From Chrysoporthe austroafricana (Eukaryota > Ascomycota > Sordariomycetes > Diaporthales > Cryphonectriaceae): a stretch of 64,000 nt of DNA. Under the pieces are notes generated by a model. The model searched no databases, had not been told where the DNA came from, and saw only the letters and a program-made list of their open reading frames with translations. A program made the position numbers and the translations under genes. Shown here piece by piece: positions 34,341 to 48,936 of the stretch. Where the stretch lies: assembly GCA_001051155.2 (NCBI GenBank), contig JYIP02000001.1, positions 1,922,001 to 1,986,000 of the forward strand, read 5' to 3'. Each line of letters begins with the position of its first letter. Position 1 is the first letter of the stretch.

Positions 34341-35244
34341 ATGTCGAGCGCATTACGGACATCGGCCTCGGTGGCCCTGCGAGGTGCGTTGCGAGAGAGC
34401 TTGTCCCGAGGGAGAGCCAGAGACAGACAGAGACGAGAGAGAGAGGGAGCCACACACATGCTGACTGAACCGCGGCCAACAGCCAGGCCGACCACGTCCC
34501 TCATACCCTTCCGCGTCGCCGCCGCGTCCATCTCCTCCTCCTCCAAGAACAACGCCGCACAGATCCAGCCCCACGCCGGCGCCTCGACGGGCCTCCAGCC
34601 GAAGCAGGTCCCGCTCGCGAGCCAGGAGGGCACTAAGGGGATCGTGCAATATGCACTGTAGGTTCCCATACCCGCGCCGCGGCCTATCCCACCAGCTCCC
34701 CTGCAAGTCTACTAGACAGAGAGAGGGGGGACGAGGAGGGGGAAGGGAGAAAAGCAGAACAAAAAGGCTGACACAATGACCACCGCACAACAGCACCACC
34801 CTCGACCAGATCGTCAACTGGGGCCGGCAGTCGTCCCTCTGGCCCATGACCTTCGGGCTCGCCTGCTGCGCCGTCGAGATGATGCACCTCTCGACCCCGC
34901 GCTACGACCAGGACCGCATGGGCATCATCTTCCGCGCCAGCCCGCGCCAGTCCGACGTGATGATCGTCGCCGGCACCCTGACCAACAAGATGGCCCCCGC
35001 CCTGCGCCAGGTCTACGACCAGATGCCCGACCCGCGCTGGGTCATCTCCATGGGCTCCTGCGCCAACGGCGGCGGCTACTACCACTACAGCTACAGCGTC
35101 GTCCGGGGCTGTGACCGCATCGTCCCCGTCGACGTCTACGTCCCCGGCTGCCCCCCGACCAGCGAGGCGCTCATGTACGGCATCTTCCAGCTGCAGAGGA
35201 AGATGAGGACGACCAAGATCACGAGGATGTGGTACAGGAAGTAG
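34341..35244 (+). CDS. Mitochondrial complex I PSST subunit (NDUFS7, about 20 kDa)
   Basis: Exons 34341-34383, 34483-34657 and 34794-35244; 222 aa. Introns 34384-34482 (GTGCGT...CAACAG) and 34658-34793 (GTAGGT...CAACAG) each split a codon and restore the frame. The first about 55 residues are Arg/Ser/Ala-rich without acidic residues at the start, as expected of a mitochondrial presequence. The core runs from [20 protein letters not shown]. The ligands of iron-sulfur cluster N2 are present: Cys97-Cys98 ([10 protein letters not shown]), Cys162 (GSCANGGG) and Cys192 ([14 protein letters not shown]). This subunit passes electrons from the matrix arm to ubiquinone and is the counterpart of the Neurospora 19.3 kDa subunit. 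A 405-codon minus-strand frame across it is a shadow. Confidence 0.95.
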
Positions 35245-36447
35245 GCGGCTCTGCGTCGTGGGGGTAGGGAATGGGAAGGGAGGCCCGGAGACCGCATTGG
35301 GCATGGGTATACGGAGGGCGATAAGGCTCAGAGAAAGAAGCCTCGCAGGCCTAGACCGGTGGGTCATTATGAGCAAGGCGGGTCCGGGAGAGAGAGCTAC
35401 CAGATACACAGCTGCTATCCCCAGCTGCCTTTCTTCTTTTTTGTCATTTGCACCCGTGGGTTGTACATATCTCGAGACCCGGGGAGGGGGGTTGGGACAG
35501 AGCGGAAAAACGGGACCGGTCAGATAGATGAACAATCGAGAAAAACATCCGCAAGCCCGAGATGTTTGTGACAGCCGGAACTCTTCCCAATTTGCTAACA
35601 TGAAGGGCCTAGCCTCCTCCGTCCAGACCAGATGACAAGTCGACCACCACCAACAGCAGATCGGCCGGTGCCTGGCCCAAACGCGAATCTCGGCTTGCTG
35701 TGATGACCTGGCCCTTTTCTCTTTATTTACCCGTTGGCCTCGCTGCGGCCGGGCCAGGAGCCCGGGGTAGCGACGTCGTCTCCGAACATCCAATGTCGTC
35801 CCGAGAAAATTAGGCTGACGACCGAGCAGAAGCCGCTCAGCAAGTGATAGTCTCCGCTGACGGCCGAGACGACGACAATACGGGGCTCGAATCTCCCTCA
35901 ACAGAGCACGCAGCTACAAGGACACGCACATGATAAGAGAGACAGCATAGCAAGGTACAGTAGACGACAGTATGTGCATAATACGACTGATCTCGAAAAG
36001 CGGGCTCTGTAATTTCCACTCCCACGACGTACCGCCCTCGTTCGGGGTTTGTTGTAAGCGACAGACTTCTTGTTCTCTTGACTCGACTCCCCCCCCCCGG
36101 CCCCGGCCTGCCAACTGTTTGTCACAGGCCTCACCCATCCATCCATCCATTTTCGTACCCGCACTGCACCCCCAGCCTCCCCTCCAATGCGAGAGTGGTT
36201 GAATGGACCGGTGAAGGCCATGACCGCCTCCCTACACCGAACCAGATTGGATACATGCATGTCGTCGGACCAGTTTCGACGCCTGAACGCCCCGACTCCC
36301 AGATATCTTGCACGTGCTCCGACACTCATTACTGCAAATCTTTTCTGCCACCCATGTCATGTACTCTTTTCTCCGCGGGGCAGTCATCACGCAGCCTCGG
36401 CCTGCACCGCTTGTTTGCGCCACACGCAACTCGCAATGCTTCCGCAG
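35245..36447. other. Intergenic spacer between convergent genes
   Basis: Lies between the complex I gene and the 3' end of the Rsp5 gene. It includes a short poly-C (about 36090) and a CATC tetranucleotide run (about 36134-36150). No gene seen. Confidence 0.5.
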
Positions 36448-39279
<2,832 letters not shown>

Positions 39280-41291
39280 TTTGAATGCCGAGGCGGCGTG
39301 TCCCGCTGCCGTGCTTGCGTGTTGCCGTCACACGACCTCTAGTAAACTTGAGCGACCGACTCAGGGCGATCGATCGAAGAATGGATGGGTCGAGCGATGC
39401 GAGATGGACCGGCTCGAACAGAGGCAGCTGGTCGGGACCTGCTGCAGCGAGGTCGTCCGGGTTGGATGGCGAAGGGGGAGGGAGAAGGAATGGGCAGGCC
39501 GATACAGAGGCGCTAGAGACTTGCTGACAATGACGACTTAAAGGTTGGGGCGACGCAGGCGTGCTGAGGCTGTGCAGGTGCTCACTCCGATCCCCGCGCT
39601 TCCTGTGTCGTCCGCGTGCTATTTGCTGCGGCTCCTCCTATCGAGCGAGGCCTCTGGACCAATCCCTGCTGCCACCCTCGCGCCTGGGGGACCGATCTGA
39701 CACGGCACGGCAATCCGGGCCAAGGAGGGGAACAAGGTCAGACTGGGAGATGCGTCGTGTTCGCTGTTGGTGGTGGTGAGTCGACAGGTTGTGTGTTCTG
39801 TCGAGGGGTGATGATGGTCCACGGCGGGAGTTAAGGGGGGCAGTGTCGCTGCCTGCTGATGATACAAACGCTGGTGTCAGTACCTAGCACGCCTGAACGC
39901 AGAGAGCAGGCCAAGGTGGGCTGGCACGGCTGGGTCTGGCTAGCGGCTGCTAAGGTTTCGTCGCACGCAGGCACAGGATAAGCTGGGGTATCCATCCGTG
40001 GGCGGGCGTGCGTGCGATGATGCGCCCACTGGCCCAGGCGTGAGAAGGTTTTGGCAGCAGCCGGGACAAGACGGAGGGGCTCTGCCTGGGCGCCTGGGTT
40101 CTGGACTCGCGCTGTGCCTCCCTCGCTTCCGTACTTGGGGAGCGAGTTGCTCGCAGGCGCTCGCCAGTGGGCGGCGGGGTGGGGATACAGCGGTTGAGGG
40201 CGCCAATGGCAGCACGTAGGCCTCCGGAAGGGGTTGGCTGGGAGGGCGCGGCCAGCATGCCACAGTACTCTGTAGGTACCTGGACACGCCAGACAGGCAG
40301 GCTGCACTGTGCTGTGCACTGGAGCGAGTCTAGACTAGAGCAGAGACGGGCACGGCACGGTGGCCACCCAGAATTTGTCTCAAAAACGCACGAGCTTTCA
40401 TCCGCATTACGTGCGACAACCTCACGCTCTCATACCCTTGACACAGCACAGCAAGAAGGCCGCAGGTTCCCCCGGTGTGTGTGTGTGTGTCTCCCACCAT
40501 GTGATAGACCCGCCAAGCCGTGGCTCAGAAGACATAGAGAGGCCGACCGAGATCTTGGAGAGCCCTCTCCACAGCGAGTGCCCTCCTCCCCTTCGTGTCC
40601 TGAAGCCTGGTCCAGGGGCAAGCAGCGGAGGGAGACGTGCCCGTGATGCTCGTTTCACAGTCTCGGGCCTGTCGTCCGAGCTTTTCATTCGGGCGCGAAG
40701 TAGCTACCCGAGCCCGCCCGCCGCGACATGTTGGCTGGAGGGAGAGCGAGATGTGCATATAGCCACTCTCGTGCACGTGCATCTATTGATCCTGCTCAGC
40801 ACACCTCCCTCAGCCCCAGGCCGTCCCCCGTCTTCTCTATCATACTCGCCCCCAGGCTGTGGGTACTCTCTTGACGGGCTCTACCGAGTAGATGTTTCGG
40901 CCTCGCGCAGACGACGCGACCCATTGATCGGCCTATGACGTAGACATGGCTTGCCCAAGAACGTTGCTTCTGAATACCCCGAGGTTCCTGGGTTTGCATC
41001 ACGAGGGTGCGGCCGGAGCACATGCAGCTAGTTGATTGGAAGCCAATGTCCGAGTCGGCAGTAGATTAGCTAGTCGACTAATGCGAGGAGAATAACTCAT
41101 GCCCTTTTCCCAATCCTAGTACGCCAAAGCCAGCACCTTCATCCCTCTCTCTGTGCCCACTCAGGCCGTGCGGTCCCGAGGTATCACACATCCCATCCTG
41201 TCCCTATGCCCAGGCATCCTAGGTTCTGCGGCTCTTCCTGGTCCGCAGCAATCTGCATTAAAGACTGAAGAGTACCAAGACGCCTCTAACC
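39280..41291. other. Spacer of about 2 kb without a confident gene
   Basis: Upstream region of RSP5 and downstream region of the Pab2-like gene. GC-rich frames on both strands are short and uncharacterised. A (GT)n run is at 40472-40491. Confidence 0.45.
40472..40491. repeat. (GT)n microsatellite
   Basis: GT dinucleotides, about nine units. Confidence 0.9.
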
Positions 41292-42040
<749 letters not shown>

Positions 42041-43204
42041 GGTTGGTCCTAAGGTTAGTATGAGTCTGTCCAGGTGGCTAAAAGGAAGACGGGACGAAGA
42101 CGACGGAGGATGGCTATCGAGATGGTCAGCACAGCCTCGTGCCAGAAGGACGCCTTGTCGAGGGCTTTCATGCAGGGGCGGCAGAGCTCCTAAGCCCAGC
42201 TTGCGACGCGCACGTCATCTGACAGTGGCGCAGGGCAAAGGTGCTTCAGGTATCGACGTGATGGGAGGGTGTAGTCGGCTTACCACCAAAGAAACACGAA
42301 GTGCCCTGCTTTCGTCAATAGAAGAGCAAGTGCAGGACTGTGATGTTGAGGGCGAAGGAGACGAAAGTGCTTGGGGCATGTCGGCGCTGCTTGTGAAATG
42401 CAGGCAGGACAGGTATCTTATCAGAGAAAGAGTGGGGCTGAACAGTAGTACGTACCTTTAGTCCTCACGCCTCACGGGTGCATAAAGGCGTTGAGATGCC
42501 CGAGGAACCTTTCAACTCGACAGCAGTAGTCCACAGTAAAACAGCCCCCAGCCCACCTGCGTTCCCGAATCTGGACAAAACTTTCTAGCTTCAGTTGAAA
42601 CCAAGTAGGCCAACTTAAACCCCCATGTCCTTTCTTTCTCTCCCTGCCTAGATGGCAGTTCTTGTTCCGGCGGCCTGCCAGTTAGCATACCAAGAGCTCC
42701 CAACAACGTGATTACAATGTATGTGAATTACAACACCACGGAGGCGCCCTATTCCTTTCAACTGCAGCTCATCCCACGCAAGGACCTGAGACTCGTTCCA
42801 GAGGCTCGATCTGCTCATTATTTGAGAAGTAGGGTTTCTCCCAAGACAGCCCCAGGACTGAGTTGAAGCATCGACAGTGCTGCACCGTCTCTGCTCTGAC
42901 CTCTTGCAAGCGGGGGTCCTCGTATCGTAATTCAAACACTGTACGCAACACTTGCCTTGCCCTTACAGAATATTAGCATGGCCGGCACTTTTCGTATTTG
43001 CTTTGGTTTCAGGTGTTCATCTGTGTGGCCTGCTGCAAGTCACTGGTAGCTGTGCCATTGGCCATGCTTCCCACCCTTTCCCAAATGCTTATCATACCCC
43101 GCCCATGTGAAAGTTCACGCATGCTTTTTTACTGTATGCTGCTTCTCACTCTGTCTTCTCCCCTACCCTTGTTTCAGCAACGTCTCTCCCATTCATTATA
43201 CAAC
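42041..43204. other. Intergenic spacer with divergent promoters
   Basis: Lies between the divergent Pab2-like gene and the repeat-containing gene at 43205. An in-frame extension of the latter upstream to 42998 exists but is low in support. No other feature seen. Confidence 0.45.
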
Positions 43205-44449
43205 ATGGCCCTAGCAGCTCCTGCTGAGAAGGACGGCTTCTCATATGCTGGAGATTCGTTCTACCGTGAGGCTAGCAATCTCAAGCGCCACCGTCGAGCC
43301 ACGCTTCCCGAGCTCGAGGCCCACTTCAACGGCAGAGACACGGAGAGTCGCCCTGCCCATTGGTATGAGGCGCAGCTTCTGCATTATGGTCTACCTCCAT
43401 CCAAAGTCAAGGGCACAGCTCATAAGCGCCTCTTCGACGCTGTCTTGAAGGGCGGTCTTGCCGTCCCAGCTCACATCCAGAAGATCGAGGCGGATCTGAA
43501 GAAGGAATGGAACAAGAGGGAACGGGAAGCGAGGAAGGTCGCGAAGGCGTCGGCCACGGTGACCCCATCGAAAAAGGGCACAAAGCGCAAGGTCGATCAG
43601 CTCTCGACTGCTGTCAGCGTCGAAGTCTCTGTCCAGGTCTCAAAGGCTGCCAAACTCACCGCAAGTCCCAAGTCAACCAGGACTCCTGCAAAACCAAAGA
43701 CTCCTGCAGAACCAAAGACTCCTGCAGAACCAAAGACTCCTGCAGAACCAAAGACTCCTGCAGAACCAAAGACTCCTGCAAAACCAAAGACTCCCACGAA
43801 ACGAGGTGCCAAGCGATCCGGCGCCTCGAGCTCCAGCAGCGCGGCTGGTCCATCTAGCTTCACCGCTGGTGTTGGCGACGCGCCGCCTCCCTACAGTGAG
43901 TACGACTCAGGTCGCTCACCCCTCGAGCAGCCAGATGTATCACGATCGAGCGCACAGCAACACCAGCAGCCTAGACTTGGCCTGCTTAACGGCCGGTACC
44001 AAGTCGAGTGCGCCTACATCGAGCGCAACTGGCCCGAGCATCAGGGCGACCTCGGCTTGATCGCGACCCTTGACGGCAATACGCTATGGCTCACATTCGA
44101 TTTCGGCGCCGCAACCGGCGTGATGAAGGTTAATCGGCCGTACGAACCGGACTCCGAGAACAGTATCATGATGTTCTGGCGCGGGCATGCCTTCTGCAAT
44201 AACTACGAACGAAAGGCCTTTGCAAAGGACACTGTATATCTGGCTGGCCCTGTTAACAGACTCTGGTTTATGGGCGACGGCCACATCCGTGGATCTATGC
44301 GGTACGGCCCACCTTATAACCCGGTCGAACTTGTCTTCGACGCGTTTCGACTGCCCGGTCAATCGATGACTTCTGAGATCAGCCCTACTCAAGCAAGAGA
44401 ATCATGGGCAAGGTTGAACGAGGAGATAGAGGCGGAAGGGTACTATTAA
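43205..44449 (+). CDS. Hypothetical protein with PKTPAE tandem repeats
   Basis: Single exon, 414 aa from ATG 43205 (AAC before ATG). The frame is open further upstream to 42998, but that extension is hydrophobic and unlike the rest. Residues about 20-105 form a helical, basic domain (HWYEAQLLHYGLPPSKVKG, then HIQKIEADLKKEWNK) that recurs in uncharacterised ascomycete proteins and could be SAP-like. Residues about 160-200 are six 6-residue repeats of the TPAEPK type. The C-terminal domain (about 258-414) is globular, with LGLLNGRYQVECAYIERNW, WLTFDFGAATGVMK and IRGSMRYGPPYNPVELVF. Lys/Pro-rich repeats and the KKGTKRK segment suggest nuclear location and DNA or chromatin contact. I cannot name a function. 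Confidence 0.7.
   Translation: MALAAPAEKDGFSYAGDSFYREASNLKRHRRATLPELEAHFNGRDTESRPAHWYEAQLLHYGLPPSKVKGTAHKRLFDAVLKGGLAVPAHIQKIEADLKKEWNKREREARKVAKASATVTPSKKGTKRKVDQLSTAVSVEVSVQVSKAAKLTASPKSTRTPAKPKTPAEPKTPAEPKTPAEPKTPAEPKTPAKPKTPTKRGAKRSGASSSSSAAGPSSFTAGVGDAPPPYSEYDSGRSPLEQPDVSRSSAQQHQQPRLGLLNGRYQVECAYIERNWPEHQGDLGLIATLDGNTLWLTFDFGAATGVMKVNRPYEPDSENSIMMFWRGHAFCNNYERKAFAKDTVYLAGPVNRLWFMGDGHIRGSMRYGPPYNPVELVFDAFRLPGQSMTSEISPTQARESWARLNEEIEAEGYY
43682..43795 (+). repeat. 18-bp coding minisatellite
   Basis: Six near-identical tandem copies of an 18-bp unit (ACTCCTGCAGAACCAAAG), each encoding T-P-A-E/K-P-K, plus a partial seventh. Copies 1 and 6 differ from the middle ones by a G-to-A change (AAA for GAA). 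The frame is kept, so copy number can vary without frameshift. Confidence 0.92.
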
Positions 44450-45333
44450 AGCGCGGTTGTGTGGCCCGCCGCCAAGTCCTAGAGGATTACAAGCGACGAT
44501 TATTAGGGAAACGGTCAGGCGCGGAGGGGGAACGGCGGCGTGCTTTCTCGTATGGCCCTCACCGAGCTCCCCTGGCTTGGAGTCGGCTGGATATATGAAC
44601 CTCGTGTCATGCAGTGATGATTCTTATTATGGCATCTAGCACAGGGAATTAGTAGGCTAAAGATGTCGATCTACCACTTTCGAGAGGGTTGGAACGGTCC
44701 AGTATAGCATGCTGCTTCGAGCGAGCAGGGTATCTACGGCGCAACGAGTACCCCACGAGCTCTAATGGACGAGCAGACAATTTTGTCACTAGTCATAAGA
44801 TCCTGCGTTTGACATACTGAGCTCCAGTAACGATGGAGGGGGACGGGGATCATAAATGCAGGCTTTGAAGGCCACGTGAAAGTCATGATCAGACCCGTTT
44901 GGCAGAATCGCAGTGTCCTGCAATATTCGGCCGGCAAGCCCGTGCCGAGATGTGACATCAATCACGAGCTCTCCATCTAGAAATGAAGTTCATAACAAAT
45001 CAAGTACCCATTTGTGGTCGACTTGAAAGTGGGTTTGGCCGCACAAGAGCCGCACACTCGCCCCCGCAGACGTCAATCCGTTGGTCCCGCAGCACTGTCG
45101 TTAGAAACTCACTCATAACAGAGTGCATCACTTACGAGAGACTACCTAGGGAGCGGGGATTTATCCAACTCTATCCAGTCACGAGCATTTTACGCCGCAT
45201 CGGCTCTGAATCACCTTCGCCCTCCCTCTTACGGCCTGTTGCTGTCCACCAGCAATCCACCCAACCACTCAGCCTACCAGTCAACTGCAAACAGAACACC
45301 GCGCATCAACAACCAGTCTCCGAGCAGGACAAC
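44450..45333. other. Intergenic spacer
   Basis: Region between two plus-strand genes; the last few hundred bases should be the promoter and leader of the nitronate monooxygenase gene. No other feature seen. Confidence 0.5.
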
Positions 45334-46907
45334 ATGGCGCCCCAACGCCCTCCGCCCAGGAACAAACTCCAGCAATGGTTCGCCAACGTCAAGCTGCCCG
45401 TGATCATGTCTGCACCGATGATGGGTCCCTCGAACGGCACGCTCGCCGCACACGTGTCTAAGGCTGGTGGCTTCGGTGAGCCGCTCCCAGATGAATCCCC
45501 CACGATCCCGCACACTCCTGTCCTCCTGAGCCAGACAGCTGACACCAGAGGCCAGGTTTCGTCCCTGGCGTCTTCAACTTCGAGCCCGGCTCCTCGCAGC
45601 TCGCCGGCCTCGAGAAGGAGCTGCAAGCCGCCCGGTCCGTCCTGGGCCTCACGGAGATGACCCTCACGCCCGCACCCGTCGGCGTCGGGTTCCTCACGCT
45701 GCAACCCTCCGTCAAGCACTTCCGGGAGACCGCGCTGCCTATCCTGGAGAAGTACAGTCCGTAACGCCCTTCCTTGCGCCCCCTCCCCTTCCCTAGCTCC
45801 TCTGCTGTTACCAGCGTGTCGGTCAGGTTGAGCCGATCTGACAGTCATCCAAAAGTGCCCCAGGCGGTCTGGCTCTTCGCGCCCGACCCTTCGGCCCCCG
45901 AGCGCGCCCACCCGGACATTATCGCTGCGTGCCACGAGCATGGCCTCAAGGTGTTCGTGCAGGTCGGCAGCGTCGCCGCGGCCCGCGAGGCGGCGCGGGA
46001 CGGCGCGGACGCCATCGTCGCACAGGGCGTGGACGCCGGCGGGCACCAGCTTGCGAACGGTGCGGGCGTGGTGAGCCTGGTGCCGGAGGTGAGGGCGATG
46101 CTGCAGGATGAGTTCGTCGGGAGGGACATTGCTCTAGTCGCTGCGGGGGGCATTGCGCACGAGAATGCGGTCGTCGCTGCTGTTGCTCTTGGTGAGTGTG
46201 ACGTACTCTGCTGAGGTGCTTCGGGAAAACGTGATGTGCTGACGAGGGTTGTTAGGTGCTGATGGTGTAGTCATGGGGACAAAGGTGAGTGTTCGAGGTC
46301 CAGCTGTTGAAGCTGCTTAGGAGCCGTTGCTGACCATGCCGTGACAGTTCCTGCCAGCCACAGAGTCAACCTTGCCTGAAGCCAAGCAGAAAGCAATCCT
46401 GGACACAAGAGACGGCGGCGCAACGACTATCAAGTAAGTTGGGACTCAAATGAGAGCGCTTCGGGAAGGCTGACGACGAAAGATCGACATTCCATGACGA
46501 GATCCAAGGGACAGCAATCTGGCCAACCTTATATGATGGGCGTGCCCTCATCACGGACTCCTACAGAGATCATTCTTCCGGACTGGATCTCGAAGAGAAC
46601 AAGGCCAAATTCAGCGCTGCGAAAGAGGCCGGGGATGATTCGAGACAGGTGGCATGGTCGTAAGTGTCCTGCGACCCCAGAAAGCCTCTTCGTATGATCA
46701 CGTTGTCGAGACTAACGATGATACAGAGGAACTGGTGTTGGTCTTGTTAAGGACGCCATCCCTGCCGCGGATATCGTAAGAAATATGCGAGAGGGGGCTA
46801 AAAGGCGCCTGCGGGAGATGAGGTTTGCCATTGATGAGGAAGGAGAAGAAGAGAAAGATGAATCGTGGCTCAAGCAGCTGGGCCATACGCTGTACAAGCA
46901 CAAATGA
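45334..46907 (+). CDS. Nitronate monooxygenase (2-nitropropane dioxygenase type)
   Basis: Seven exons: 45334-45475, 45556-45760, 45845-46191, 46256-46284, 46348-46433, 46483-46659, 46727-46907; 388 aa. All introns are short (49-84 nt) with GT-AG ends. The protein is an FMN-binding TIM barrel: PVIMSAPMMGPSNGTLAAHV at the start, then GVGFLTLQPS, PQAVWLFAPDP, AIVAQGVDAGGHQ with the His expected near the flavin, ALVAAGGIAHENAVVAAVAL and ADGVVMGTKFLPATES for the phosphate site. These enzymes oxidise alkyl nitronates such as propionate-3-nitronate, a plant and fungal toxin, so a detoxifying role is likely. The 29-nt fourth exon encodes only the phosphate-loop piece GADGVVMGTK. It converges on the amidohydrolase gene with just 55 bases between stops. 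Confidence 0.92.
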
Positions 46908-46962
46908 TCCTGAGTACTCAAGTAGTGTGAAGACAAGTCAAGGTTTATTTTTATCCTGGCCT

Positions 46963-48936
46963 TCATCCATCCCTCGCAAAGACTCGCTTGCCACCAATCC
47001 AAGTCTCTTGGACCTTAAGCGTCCGCAGATCCTCGACGTCCATCTCCTCCAGAGGCCGGTCCAACACTACCCAGTCCGCCCACGCACCCGGCTGGATCAC
47101 GCCGGCCCGGCCCTCCAGAAACGCCCCATAGGCCGGACCCTCCGAGAACCCCGTCAGGGCCTCCTGCAAACTCAGCGCCTCCTCCGGGTGCCAGCTCTCC
47201 CTCGTCTTCCCGTCCGCGCCCAGCCCCGTGTGCGGGTCACGCCGAGCCACAGCCGCATAGACCCCGCCAAACGGGTTCGGTGGCTCCACGGGGAAGTCGC
47301 TCCCCAAGACCAACCCAACCTCGCGCAGCGAGCGCATCCTGTAGGCCTCGGCCGTGAGCCGCTCCTTACCGAGCCGGAGCTCCGCGTACTTCATGTCGCT
47401 CGTCGCGTGCGTCGGCTGCACGGAGGGCAGGATGCCGAGCTCCTTTATGCGTGCCTGGTCGGAAGGGTGGATCGTCTGCGCGTGCTCGATGCGGAAGCGG
47501 CGCTGGGCCTGGCAGGTCGAGAGAGACTCGCCCGAGGGACAGAGGTCGTTGAGTGCGGCCTCGAGGGCGTCGACGGCGAGACGGTTGGCGAGGTCACCGA
47601 TCGCATGGATATTGACTTGATAGCCCTCGGATGACCAGGAATTGGCCAGCGAGGTGAGGGTTGACGCGTTGACAAGGAGAGAACCGGTGGTGTCTGGGCG
47701 ATCGGAGTAGGGCTCGAGCATTGCGCTGCCCCAGCTACCCAGAGCTCCATCTGTTGGTATCTGTTAGCAAGTACTATGGCAGATATGTGGTAGTGGTTTC
47801 ATGATGAGTGGGAAAGGTAGTTCTGGAAAGCAGACACAGAAGGAGACGGGGTGAACTTACCAGCAAAAAGTTTCACACTCTTGACGCTGAAGAAGCCAGC
47901 TTCATCGGTATATGCCGACACATCGCCAGGGCAGAATGTATTCCGTTTCTTGCACTCGATCATTGCATACACTCGCAGCGTCCAGTCGTCTGTGTCAGCC
48001 AGCTCTTTGTACAGTCGCAGCTCCTCAGGGTTCACACCAGCATCGTGCATCCCGACCAGGCCAAAAGAGTGTAGACTCTCCATCGCAGACTTAAGAAATG
48101 TCTTTCTCTTTACATTATCCGGCCGCGGCCATAGCCTCATCACAACGTCCATGGCGTTGTCGCAGAACACGCCCATACCCGGATCTCGAACGATTTCTCC
48201 TCCGGGTATGTCAGGCAGGTCCTCGGGCAGAAGGTCGAGAACAGCCTGTGACACCCAGACACAGTGGACATCTACACGGTCCAGCATGATATAGAGGCCC
48301 TTGAAGCGGTCATCACCCTCTAGCATTGCCTTTCACGTGGAGGTCAGCCGTGGTATCTGGCATGTCAATTTGGTGATATGGCGAGAAGCATGGCAGCAGG
48401 AACTCACCGCAGTAGGCATCTCACCAAGGGCCATCTGGTCCCATCCCACGCCCCTAATCCAGTCTTCCTTGCCGCCCACACCCTCGTGCTTAGATAGGTA
48501 CGCTGCCAGCCTGGTATGCACGTCACTGATGGACGAGGCACCGAACAAGTCGACGGAGTGCAGGAATTCTCCGTATGCCGCAAGATGGCCATGCTATTCC
48601 AAAAATCAGTCTCCAGAATGAGACATTCCCGTCAAATTAGCTTATCTAACTTACTCCGTCCCATAGACCTGGAATCACATGGCCCTGTCGAGCTTCGACA
48701 GGCAGCTCCGATTTCGGCGTGAAGATATCGACGAACGCGCCATCCCTTACAGTGAAGCATGTAGCTGAGGTTTTGAGGGAAAATACGGCTGCCACGCCTC
48801 CAGAGTAGCAGAATGTCTGACTTGGTGGCCCCTGGATGAAGATATCTTGAAGAGGTTGCTGGAATTGAAGGTAGACAGCTACCACGGCCGCGAGCAGAGA
48901 CGACCAAAGGCCAACTCTGAGGGAGAGCGAAGACAT
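46963..48936 (-). CDS. Membrane-anchored amidohydrolase, YtcJ-like family
   Basis: Exons (minus strand) 48655-48936, 48408-48593, 47861-48329 and 46963-47750; 574 aa. Introns 48594-48654, 48330-48407 and 47751-47860 all have GTAAG or GTGAG donors. The ATG at 48936 gives a short basic start and a hydrophobic helix (about 8-25; VGLWSSLLAAVVAVYL) acting as signal anchor. The metal-dependent amidohydrolase domain shows the first metal site DGHGHL (His95, His97), then VNIHAIGD, RFRIEHAQ and the late GSDFP aspartate, the layout of YtcJ/LAF3-type amidohydrolases (amidohydrolase 3). The C-terminus has the small beta-sandwich sequence ADWVVLDRPLEEM. Substrate is unknown; N-acyl or formamide-type bonds are typical. 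An in-frame upstream ATG at 49038 exists but would bury the anchor. Confidence 0.88.

Noticed and set aside
34684..35901. 405-codon frame on the minus strand
   Set aside because: It is the antisense shadow of the complex I PSST subunit and flanking GC-rich DNA; composition is Val/Asp/His-rich without a domain.
42998..43204. N-terminal extension of the repeat-containing protein
   Set aside because: Open but Cys/Leu-rich and unlike the rest; the ATG at 43205 has a better context and the conserved-looking domain starts after it.
43682..43795. CRISPR-like array
   Set aside because: The repeat is a coding minisatellite without spacers, in a eukaryote; no CRISPR arrays exist in the window.
45306..46046. 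246-codon minus-strand frame over the nitronate monooxygenase gene
   Set aside because: It crosses well-supported exons and introns of the plus-strand gene and has no recognisable family.
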